Below are positions 1 to 5,464 of a stretch of 5,645 nt of DNA, piece after piece (position 1 is the stretch's first letter; the number at the start of each line of letters is the position of its first letter). A program made the translations under genes and the position numbers. Origin of the DNA: DASWHD01 sp036393335. GTDB lineage: Bacteria; CG2-30-53-67; CG2-30-70-394. The notes below the pieces were generated by a model that saw only the letters and a list, made by a program, of their open reading frames with translations, was not told the DNA's origin and did not search any database. The stretch is from NCBI GenBank assembly GCA_036393335.1, contig DASWHD010000113.1, positions 1-5,645 on the forward strand, written 5' to 3'.

Positions 1-33
1 CCGGCCCGTCTCTGACACGTGGGGCAACGATGC

Positions 34-492
34 CTACCGGTTCCTGCCGGGCAGGAGGGGGCACTCAAAGTAGATGGACGTGTCCTCGAGGATGAGGTGG
101 CCGAGGGCCATGTGATCCAGCACCTCCTCCTCGCTGGTGAGCTCGAAGTTGACTGCGCCGTCACCGTCCGGATCGTGTACCGCCATCCCTTGGTCGGTGA
201 AGATCACCCGCACCACGGACCAGCGGCCGCCGTTGAAGTCCGGGTCCCCGGGAGCGGCAGCGGAGATCGCGCGCTGGCCCATCAGGCCGCTCATTTGGAA
301 GTTGTAGAGCGTGTCGGTGGAGTGTTCCGGCGGGTCCGTGAAGGCCGTGGGTGTGCCGACGGTGCCGTAGAGCTCGCCGTGGGCCCAGATCGCGGCCGGC
401 GACCGCAAGGGGCCGACGGCATCGGCGGAGGTGGGCATGATGAGGGCGAGCAGGGAAAACATCGCCAAGATAGTGATCAGGTTTGATTTCAT
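34..492 (-). CDS. Small secreted protein with an EF-hand-like loop, function unknown
   Basis: 152 aa. The N-terminus is a clear Sec signal peptide: Lys2, a hydrophobic core at about residues 5-20 (LITILAMFSLLALIMP), and an A-x-A cleavage site (A23-D24-A25), leaving a mature exported protein of about 127 aa. The mature part has no membrane segment and only one cysteine (C144). Residues 107-118 read DPDGDGAVNFEL, close to an EF-hand or dockerin calcium loop (Asp at 1, 3, 5, Gly at 6, Val at 8), but the acidic residue expected at 12 is at 11. The start is chosen from the signal peptide and an AAGGGAG ribosome site 7 nt upstream; the frame stays open to 675, but that extension is Arg/Ser/His-rich and would bury the signal peptide. 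It lies downstream of the two-component genes on the same strand, 264 bp away, behind a tandem 11-bp array that may control it. I do not recognise a named family; the periplasm is the likely location. Confidence 0.78.
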   Translation of the reverse strand: MKSNLITILAMFSLLALIMPTSADAVGPLRSPAAIWAHGELYGTVGTPTAFTDPPEHSTDTLYNFQMSGLMGQRAISAAAPGDPDFNGGRWSVVRVIFTDQGMAVHDPDGDGAVNFELTSEEEVLDHMALGHLILEDTSIYFECPLLPGRNR

Positions 493-690
493 GGAGGGAC
501 TCCCTTGTTGAGCGTTGGTCAGACTCTTCCGTGCACGGCCATGGGACCGATGGTGGTGCGCGGCTCTGGGCGAAGGCGAAGCGCAATGGGCGCTCTTCCC
601 GACGGTGCTCGACCGGGCGGCACCGGTGGGGTGTGGGTTGGGGTCACCGCCTGCCGCGGCAGACCAGATGACCACGGCAAAGCTACCTTG
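493..690. other. GC-rich leader region between array and secreted protein gene
   Basis: Apart from the ribosome site at 500-506, I see no gene here. Translations in all frames look like low-complexity Arg/Ser/Gly-rich noise. There is a perfect 12-bp palindrome, CTGCCGCGGCAG, at 651-662. If transcription of the secreted gene starts just after the 11-bp array, this would be an untranslated leader of roughly 150-190 nt. No riboswitch or convincing sigma-70 -10/-35 pair was recognised. Confidence 0.4.
500..506 (-). promoter_or_regulatory. Ribosome binding site of the secreted protein gene
   Basis: On the minus strand this reads AAGGGAG, 7 nt before the ATG ending at 492. It supports that start over the longer open frame reaching 675. 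Confidence 0.6.
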
Positions 691-734
691 CCTCCTTAAA
701 GAGCGAATAACGGTTCGATAAAGATTTGGTAAAG
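691..734 (-). promoter_or_regulatory. Four tandem 11-bp units, candidate OmpR/PhoB-type binding array
   Basis: The + strand divides into four consecutive 11-nt units: 691-701, 702-712, 713-723 and 724-734. Their last five bases are TAAAG, TAACG, TAAAG and TAAAG. Read on the minus strand, towards the secreted protein gene, each unit begins CTTTA (one begins CGTTA) followed by six variable bases. The periodicity stops on both sides. OmpR/PhoB-family regulators are known to bind as head-to-tail dimers on direct repeats spaced about 11 bp, and the gene for such a regulator lies just upstream. Binding by that regulator and control of the secreted protein gene are inferences. The segment is AT-rich compared with its surroundings, as expected for a promoter region. 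Confidence 0.55.
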
Positions 735-744
735 ACGCACGGCG
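728..744 (+). repeat. 17-bp dispersed repeat, copy 1
   Basis: The sequence GGTAAAGACGCACGGCG matches 2878-2894 at 16 of 17 positions in the same orientation. This copy overlaps the last unit of the 11-bp array. The other copy lies 51 bp upstream of the VWA gene. Both are intergenic. It could be a shared protein-binding site or a fragment of a dispersed repeat; no inverted partner is present to make a full palindrome. Confidence 0.5.
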
Positions 745-756
745 TTCTCCCCGGTG

Positions 757-1821
757 TCATACCGGCAGGGTGAACCACACGCGGGTTTCCGCCGTGGAGC
801 TGGTGGCGCCGACGGAGCCGCCGTGGGCCTCGGCCAGCTCCTTGACGATTGCCAGACCGATACCGGCGCCGCCCAGGTCGCGGGAGCGTGACTTGTCGGC
901 CCGGTAGAAGCGCTCGAAGATGAACGGCAGGTCCTCCGCGGCGATACCGTTGCCGCTGTTCGCGGCGGTCAGCCGCACGCCGTCGGGCACCCGCTCCAGA
1001 TGGACCGTCACCTGCCCTCCGTGGGGCGTATACTGCCAGGCATTTTCCGCGAGATTTCCCACCATCTGCATGAGCTTGTCCCGGTCCGCCGTCACCCGCT
1101 CGGCACCCTGCGCGATCCGTACCTCCGGGGTGATGCCCTTATCGCGGAAGCGGAGGCGATAGGGTCCCAGGACCTCGTCCACCAGCGCCGGCAGCGAGAT
1201 CGTCTGGCGTTGCAGGTGGGCGCGGGCGGCATCGGCCTTGGCGAGCTGCAATAGATCCTCTGCGAGGCGCACCAGGCGCAGGATCTCCTGCTGGAGAATG
1301 GCGAACGTCTCCGGGGAGGGTGGGAGGACGCCGTCGCTCAAGGCCTCCAGGTAGCCGCGGACGTTGGTCAGGGGGGTGCGGAGCTCGTGGGCCACGTCGG
1401 CGACCATCGCCTTACGGAGCTGTTCCACCCGTTCCAGGCTGTTGGCCATGCGGTTGAACGCATTCGCGAGCTGGCCGATCTCATCGCCGGAGTCCACTCG
1501 CACGCGCGCCGTGTAATCGCCGGAGGCGACCGCGCGCGTGACGTCGGCCATCCGCGACAGGGGCTGCAAGACCCTGCGCGTCAGCAGGAAGCTCGACACT
1601 CCCGCGAGAGCCACGGCGGCAAGGCTGGCCCAGATGAGATAGCGATGAACGGCATCGAGGAACATCTCCTGGGTCTCGGTGGGCGAGATGTCGTACTTGT
1701 CCATCAGCGCCATGAAGTAGTCCGCCGCCAGGTAATCGATGGCCAGCCACACCATTACGATCACCAGGGCGATAACCGGGATGTGGATGCCGAGGAGCTT
1801 CCAGAGGAGGCGGTTGCGCAT
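757..1821 (-). CDS. Membrane sensor histidine kinase, BaeS-like
   Basis: 354 aa, inner-membrane sensor kinase that should autophosphorylate on His145 and pass the phosphate to the regulator encoded just upstream. Two membrane segments (about 9-31 and 62-80) enclose a periplasmic stretch of only about 30 residues, so there is no large ligand domain. A HAMP linker follows (about 81-133), then the dimerisation/phosphoacceptor domain with the H-box VAHELRTPL (His145), and an ATPase domain: N-box with N256 and N260, F-box FIFERFYR at 300-307, and the glycine-rich lid GGAGIGLAI at 317-325. The G1 box reads NSGNG (288-292), with Asn where Asp is usual; some active kinases such as CusS also have Asn there. 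The ATG is 10 bp after the regulator stop, so co-transcription and translational coupling are likely. The BaeS label rests on general resemblance; the stimulus is unknown. Confidence 0.93.
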   Translation of the reverse strand: MRNRLLWKLLGIHIPVIALVIVMVWLAIDYLAADYFMALMDKYDISPTETQEMFLDAVHRYLIWASLAAVALAGVSSFLLTRRVLQPLSRMADVTRAVASGDYTARVRVDSGDEIGQLANAFNRMANSLERVEQLRKAMVADVAHELRTPLTNVRGYLEALSDGVLPPSPETFAILQQEILRLVRLAEDLLQLAKADAARAHLQRQTISLPALVDEVLGPYRLRFRDKGITPEVRIAQGAERVTADRDKLMQMVGNLAENAWQYTPHGGQVTVHLERVPDGVRLTAANSGNGIAAEDLPFIFERFYRADKSRSRDLGGAGIGLAIVKELAEAHGGSVGATSSTAETRVWFTLPV

Positions 1822-1831
1822 GGCGTCCCGG

Positions 1832-2542
1832 TTACACCCCCAACGCTTCGGCGAGGCGGTAGCCGATGCCGCGCACCGTCGAAATGTAGTGCGGTGTCGA
1901 GGGGTCCGGCTCGATCTTGCGGCGTAGCTTGCCGATGTGGACGTCGATCACCCGGTCGATCACCACCTCGCCCGGGCCGTTGATGCGATCCAGCAGCTCG
2001 TCCCGGGAGAAGACCCGGCCCGGACGGCTCATCAGCGTGTGCAGCAGCTTGTACTCCGAAGGCGTCAACGCCACCGGCCGGCCGTTCAGCGTCACCGTGT
2101 GTTTCTCGGGGTCCAGGACCAGCCCGTCGCAGGAGAGCACGATCTGCCCGGTGTCCGGTGCCCCCCGGGTGCGGCGCAGGATCGCCTTGACGCGCTCCAC
2201 GAGCTCCCGCGGGCTGAAGGGCTTCACCACGTAGTCGTCCGCCCCCAAGGAAAATCCGACGATCCGGTCGACCTCCTCCCCCCGGGCGGTGAGCATCAGC
2301 ACCGGGACCTCGGAAAAGCCGCGCAGGGTCCGGCACACCTCGCGGCCATCGATCTGCGGGAGCATGAGGTCGAGAATTACAAAGATCGGCCGGTGTCGCC
2401 GCGCCAGCTCCAGCCCATGCTTGCCGTCGTAGGCGATCAGCGTGGCAAACCCTTCCCGCTCCAGGTAGGTCGCCACCAGCGACGCGGTGTTGCGGTCGTC
2501 CTCGACGATCAAGATAGGTTCGTGCAGGTTACCCCTGTTCAT
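1832..2542 (-). CDS. OmpR/PhoB-family response regulator, BaeR-like
   Basis: 236 aa, cytoplasmic transcription regulator. The receiver domain (about 9-123) has the acidic pocket E14-D15-D16, phosphoacceptor Asp58 in VILDLMLP, Thr85 in VLMLTAR and Lys107 in VVKPFSPREL. The C-terminal winged helix (about 135-233) has the family signature LTPSEYKLL, then GRVFSRDELL and VIDVHIGKLRRKI in the recognition-helix region, ending with the wing TVRGIGYRL. All catalytic residues are present and the length is normal. The start is set by GAGGAG 6 nt upstream and by the family's usual N-terminus; the frame is open to 2737 but that extension has no receiver-like sequence. It is the first gene of a minus-strand operon with the kinase. 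Resemblance to BaeR is strongest in the FSPRELVERVKAILRR segment, but the target genes cannot be known from this; a candidate binding array lies at 691-734. Confidence 0.95.
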   Translation of the reverse strand: MNRGNLHEPILIVEDDRNTASLVATYLEREGFATLIAYDGKHGLELARRHRPIFVILDLMLPQIDGREVCRTLRGFSEVPVLMLTARGEEVDRIVGFSLGADDYVVKPFSPRELVERVKAILRRTRGAPDTGQIVLSCDGLVLDPEKHTVTLNGRPVALTPSEYKLLHTLMSRPGRVFSRDELLDRINGPGEVVIDRVIDVHIGKLRRKIEPDPSTPHYISTVRGIGYRLAEALGV

Positions 2543-2548
2543 GGTCGT

Positions 2549-2554
2549 CTCCTC
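2549..2554 (-). promoter_or_regulatory. Ribosome binding site of the response regulator
   Basis: GAGGAG on the minus strand, 6 nt before the ATG ending at 2542. It fixes that start against the longer open frame that begins at 2737. Confidence 0.7.
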
Positions 2555-2739
2555 GGTGATCCATCGGTCTCGTCGACATGCTGCGGCCGCGGCCCTCCGT
2601 CCGCCGGCACAGACTGCGGCCCTCTCTTGCCGGAAGGTAAAGCAACTCCCACGCCAGCTCGGGAAAAGTAGGGTCAGCGTCTTTCGAGTTGTGGAATAAC
2701 AGCCAGTTACGAATGAAACTCGGATCGCTGCTAGCAATC

Positions 2740-2760
2740 ATCGCGGCACGGTGCCGCGAT
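2740..2760. repeat. 21-bp dyad, candidate operator
   Basis: Perfect 10-bp inverted repeat, ATCGCGGCAC and GTGCCGCGAT, around a single central base at 2750. No T-run follows, so it does not look like an intrinsic terminator. Its position between two divergent genes suits a dimeric regulator's binding site, though OmpR-type regulators normally prefer direct repeats, which points to a different factor. It could also be a hairpin of 8 bp with a 5-nt loop. Confidence 0.5.
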
Positions 2761-2877
2761 CGCGTCGACCGAATCGGGAGACCGATGGGGGGGTGGCATC
2801 AGGCGGTGGAGCAAGGAGACGCAGGTCGTTCCCTTGGACCCTGCGATCCGTGTCGAGGTGCCCCCTGGGAGATGGAG

Positions 2878-2894
2878 GGTAGAGACGCACGGCG
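2878..2894 (+). repeat. 17-bp dispersed repeat, copy 2
   Basis: GGTAGAGACGCACGGCG, one mismatch from 728-744. It ends 51 bp before the VWA start codon, just upstream of the candidate promoter. The GAGACGCACGGC core resembles half of palindromic dispersed repeats known in several bacterial genomes, but the second half is absent. Confidence 0.5.
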
Positions 2895-2908
2895 CCGACG
2901 GCGGTCTG

Positions 2909-2938
2909 TTGGGCTAGCGCAAGGCACCTCGTTATCCT
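2909..2938 (+). promoter_or_regulatory. Weak candidate promoter for a leaderless VWA transcript
   Basis: TTGGGC (2909-2914) and TATCCT (2933-2938) are separated by 18 bp. The -10-like box matches four of six consensus bases, the -35-like box three. A start site about 7 bp after the -10 would fall at or next to the ATG at 2946, so the message could be leaderless. This fits the absence of a Shine-Dalgarno sequence near that ATG. The hexamers are weak and this remains a suggestion. Confidence 0.3.
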
Positions 2939-2945
2939 AACGTCC

Positions 2946-5246
2946 ATGGCCTGGACCCGTGAGGAGATCGACGATCGGTTGAGCCGGCAGCTCGAGCCGG
3001 TCCTGTCCTCGCGCCGCACCACGGCGCAGGTGACGGAGGTGGTGTGCTCCCTCCATCCGGCGCAGCAGGAACGGGTGTTGACGCTGTTCGACGTGGCGGT
3101 GGCGAGCAACGAGGAGATCGGCTACCAGTTCCTGCTCAACGTGCCGGAGGCAATCGTCAAGCGCGGGCCGCACGGCCTGCACGGCTGGCTGCTGGAGGCC
3201 CTGGACCGGTACGACCAGGGGGGCATGTACCCCGCGGTGCAGTTCCTCAACGAGATCCACCGTGAGCAACGCCTCGCCGGGGCCCAGAGCCACCAGGCGG
3301 TCCGTCTCGACGACGTGGCACGGGTGCTGGAGACCTACGTCAATGGCCTGAGCCGGCGACGGTTGGCGGTCGACGTGGGGGAGGTCGCGTTCACCGATGG
3401 CGAGACCCTGTTCCTCCCCAACCAGGTCGCGGTGTTCCCCGCGGCGGAGGACAACTTCCGGCTGTACAAGGTAATGGTGACCTTGCAATGGGCGCAGCTC
3501 GCCCAGGCGACGTTTCGCCTGCGCCTGGCGGAGGTCGGCTGGCCGGCCGCAGACGGCGTCGAGGCGGTGGATGACCTCGGTGGGCTGGAGGCCTTTCTGA
3601 CGTTGTTTCCCGACCCACAATTGGCAAACCGCCTCTTTCTCCTCGCCGAGGGGATACGCCTGGAGGCGTGGCTCGGTGGCGAGCTGCCCGGGCTGGCACG
3701 GGTCCTGGGCGAGGTGAAGCAGAGCCTGGCGCGGGCGCGGCCGGCGGTCGGTGGCCTCGCGCCGCGCGCGGCCTTCTTCGACGCCCTGAGCCGATGGTAT
3801 CTGCGGGGCTCAGCACCGGGCACGGACGGCGATGGGTCGGGTGTGGCCGAGGCGGCCGCCGCGCGCCTTGCCACCCTGCGCACGGCAGGCGCCACGGTGG
3901 AGACAAGCGCCGCGGTGGTCGCGGCCCTCTATCCGTCGGTCGCTAATCTCGCCGGCGGCGGCGAAGCGTCGCTAACCGTGCCCTACCTCGGGGAGCTGCG
4001 GCCGGCTCAGGTGGCGGCCACCCTGCGGCGCCTGCGGGCGGGCGAGGCCCACGCCTTCCGCACCGCCGTCGCGCACCTGGTGGGTGAGCGGCCGGCGGAC
4101 ATTGCGCAGGGGGAGATCGAGCTGCGTCCGAAGCAGGACGGCCATCCTCCACGGCGGGAGCGGGCTGGCGAGCCGCCGGCGGAGGACCTGGTGTTTCAGC
4201 TCTGGGTGGACGGGCGATCGCTGGAGATCCCGGGGGAGGTCCAGTCCCTGGTCCACACCATCCTCGACGACCTGGGCGAGATCCCGCCCGAGTACCTGGT
4301 CGCCGGCGGCAACGCGCCGGGCTATGCGATGGCGGAGCGCGGCGAGGAGCCGCTCGGGCACGGGGCCGCGGAGCCTGGGGGCTATGTGTACGACGAGTGG
4401 GACTATCGCCGCGGCAGCTACCGCAAGCGGTGGTGCGTAGTCCAGGAGCGCCCCACCGCTGCGTCGGCCGAGCCGGCGGTGGAGCGGGCCCTGGCGAAGC
4501 ATGCCGGGGTGGTCACCACCCTGCGCCGGCAATTCGAGATGCTGCGCACCGAGGAGCGGTGGCTGCGTCGCCAGCGCTACGGCACGGATATCGACCTGGA
4601 CGCCGTGGTGGAGGCGGTGGCCGACGCGCGGGCTGGGATCGAGCCGGATGACCGGCTCTTCTCGCGGGTGCAGCGGGCGGAGCGCAACATCGCCGTCGCC
4701 TTCTTGGTGGACATGAGTGGCTCCACCAAGGGCTGGATCAACCAGGCCCAGAAGGAGTCCCTCGCCCTCCTGTGTGAGGCCCTGGAGGTCCTGGGCGACC
4801 GCTACGCGATCTTCGGTTTTTCCGGTATGACCCGCCTGCGGTGCGAGTTCTTTACCATCAAGCAGTTCGATCAGCCGTATGACGACGGGGTGCGGATGCG
4901 CATCGCCGGTATCGAGCCTCAGGACTACACCCGCCTGGGGGCGGCGATCCGCCACACCACGCGGCTCCTCGCAGAGGTTGAGGCGCGGACCCGCCTGCTC
5001 ATCACCCTGAGCGACGGCAAGCCAGACGACTGGGACCACTACCGCGGCGCCACCGGGATCGAGGACACCCGCCGCGCCCTGATCGAGGCGAAGCGCCAGG
5101 AGATCCACCCGTTCTGTATCACCATCGACCGCGAGGCCCACGACTACATCGCCCACATGTACGGGGCGGTGAACTATTGCCTGGTGGAGGACGTACGCAC
5201 CCTGCCGCGTAAGATCCCCGAGGTGTACCGGCGACTGACGCGGTAA
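2946..5246 (+). CDS. VWA-domain activator protein of the NorD/CbbO family
   Basis: 766 aa, cytoplasmic, with no signal peptide or membrane segment. Residues 1 to about 450 are mostly predicted helical and include a G-x2-GWLLEAL...AVQFL repeat-like segment typical of the family. The middle carries the family signature YDEWDYRRGSYR (482-493) and a basic helical stretch LRRQFEMLR...LRRQ followed by DIDLDAVVEAV (about 526-560). The C-terminal VWA domain (about 583-766) has a complete MIDAS: D589-x-S591-x-S593, T662 and D690. NorD and CbbO proteins act with MoxR-type AAA+ ATPases (NorQ, CbbQ) to activate nitric oxide reductase or Rubisco, the VWA domain contacting the client. The length is nearer to CbbO (about 770 aa) than to shorter NorD proteins, but no ATPase or client gene is in the window, so I give no symbol. 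The ATG at 2946 is the only usable start before the in-frame stop at 2880; the nearest AAGG is 21 nt away, too far for a normal ribosome site. Confidence 0.88.
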   Translation: MAWTREEIDDRLSRQLEPVLSSRRTTAQVTEVVCSLHPAQQERVLTLFDVAVASNEEIGYQFLLNVPEAIVKRGPHGLHGWLLEALDRYDQGGMYPAVQFLNEIHREQRLAGAQSHQAVRLDDVARVLETYVNGLSRRRLAVDVGEVAFTDGETLFLPNQVAVFPAAEDNFRLYKVMVTLQWAQLAQATFRLRLAEVGWPAADGVEAVDDLGGLEAFLTLFPDPQLANRLFLLAEGIRLEAWLGGELPGLARVLGEVKQSLARARPAVGGLAPRAAFFDALSRWYLRGSAPGTDGDGSGVAEAAAARLATLRTAGATVETSAAVVAALYPSVANLAGGGEASLTVPYLGELRPAQVAATLRRLRAGEAHAFRTAVAHLVGERPADIAQGEIELRPKQDGHPPRRERAGEPPAEDLVFQLWVDGRSLEIPGEVQSLVHTILDDLGEIPPEYLVAGGNAPGYAMAERGEEPLGHGAAEPGGYVYDEWDYRRGSYRKRWCVVQERPTAASAEPAVERALAKHAGVVTTLRRQFEMLRTEERWLRRQRYGTDIDLDAVVEAVADARAGIEPDDRLFSRVQRAERNIAVAFLVDMSGSTKGWINQAQKESLALLCEALEVLGDRYAIFGFSGMTRLRCEFFTIKQFDQPYDDGVRMRIAGIEPQDYTRLGAAIRHTTRLLAEVEARTRLLITLSDGKPDDWDHYRGATGIEDTRRALIEAKRQEIHPFCITIDREAHDYIAHMYGAVNYCLVEDVRTLPRKIPEVYRRLTR

Positions 5247-5464
5247 GGGGTAGGTTAAGGGGTCCTGGCTCGCGAACCGGCGCGGTGGGTGGGTGTCGTA
5301 GAGGATCCGGGTTCGCGGCCAAGGCCGCTCCTACGGGAGCTGACAGTTGACACGCGGGTTCAAATTCGAAGTGCAACTTTGATTAACGGGTTGGGTGGGC
5401 GGGGTCGCGGGGTGCTCAACAGACCGTTTCCTGCCTTCCTTTCCTTCCTGCATTCCAGAGGTAT
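5247..5464. other. Intergenic region downstream of the VWA gene
   Basis: No gene is supported here. Directly after the stop is a short direct repeat, TAAGGGG at 5244-5250 and again at 5256-5262. Inverted arms CGCGAACC (5271-5278) and GGTTCGCG (5310-5317) overlap the REP-like palindrome. Around 5346-5377 is an AT-richer patch with TTGACA (5347-5352) and TTCAAATTCGAA (5359-5370), but no -10 at the right distance. I see no hairpin with a T-run, so the terminator of the VWA gene is not identified. Confidence 0.45.
5311..5334 (-). repeat. REP-like palindromic repeat
   Basis: The core is GCGGCC-AA-GGCCGC (5315-5328), flanked by TTC on the left and TCCTAC on the right. Read on the minus strand it begins GTAGGAGCGGCC and ends GGCCGCGAAC, which closely resembles the repetitive extragenic palindromes of pseudomonads and other gammaproteobacteria (GTAGGAGCGG...CCGCGA). 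Such elements are usually in many copies between genes and may fold into hairpins that protect or terminate transcripts. Only one copy lies in the window, so the assignment rests on sequence resemblance. Confidence 0.6.

Larger units (their letters stand above)
2543..2945. other. Divergent intergenic region between regulator and VWA gene
   Basis: About 400 bp without a credible gene. It must hold the promoter of the regulator-kinase operon (minus) and that of the VWA gene (plus). Visible structure includes a 21-bp dyad at 2740-2760, a smaller dyad ATCGG-GAGA-CCGAT at 2773-2786, two copies of GCGGCCCTC (2589-2597 and 2616-2624) and the 17-bp repeat at 2878-2894. The heptamer GAATAAC at 2694-2700 also occurs in the 11-bp array (705-711), a weak hint of autoregulation. 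No strong sigma-70 promoter was found for the regulator. Confidence 0.5.

Noticed and set aside
19..486. Plus-strand open frame of 155 codons opposite the secreted protein gene
   Set aside because: It is antisense to a frame with a signal peptide and ribosome site; its protein is Gly/Arg/Val/His-rich with no recognisable domain.
493..675. N-terminal extension of the secreted protein to an upstream ATG
   Set aside because: The extension is low-complexity and would place the signal peptide internally; the ATG at 490-492 has a good ribosome site.
681..697. GGCAA/TTGCC hairpin (677-681 with 688-692) as a kinase operon terminator
   Set aside because: The stem is only 5 bp, is not GC-rich enough and has no T-run in the transcribed direction.
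1387..1983. Plus-strand open frame of 198 codons over the histidine kinase
   Set aside because: Antisense to well-conserved H-box and HAMP sequence; no recognisable motif.
1937..2671. Plus-strand open frame of 244 codons over the response regulator
   Set aside because: Antisense shadow typical of GC-rich DNA; rich in His/Arg/Pro/Gln and without domain features.
2543..2737. N-terminal extension of the response regulator
   Set aside because: The receiver domain begins at the ATG at 2540-2542, preceded by GAGGAG; the extension has no family similarity.
2937..3620. Minus-strand open frame of 227 codons over the start of the VWA gene
   Set aside because: Mirror frame of the VWA coding sequence; the composition is that of an antisense shadow.
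3972..5156. Minus-strand open frame of 394 codons over the VWA gene
   Set aside because: Long only because of codon bias on the opposite strand; the plus strand encodes the conserved NorD/CbbO and MIDAS motifs here.
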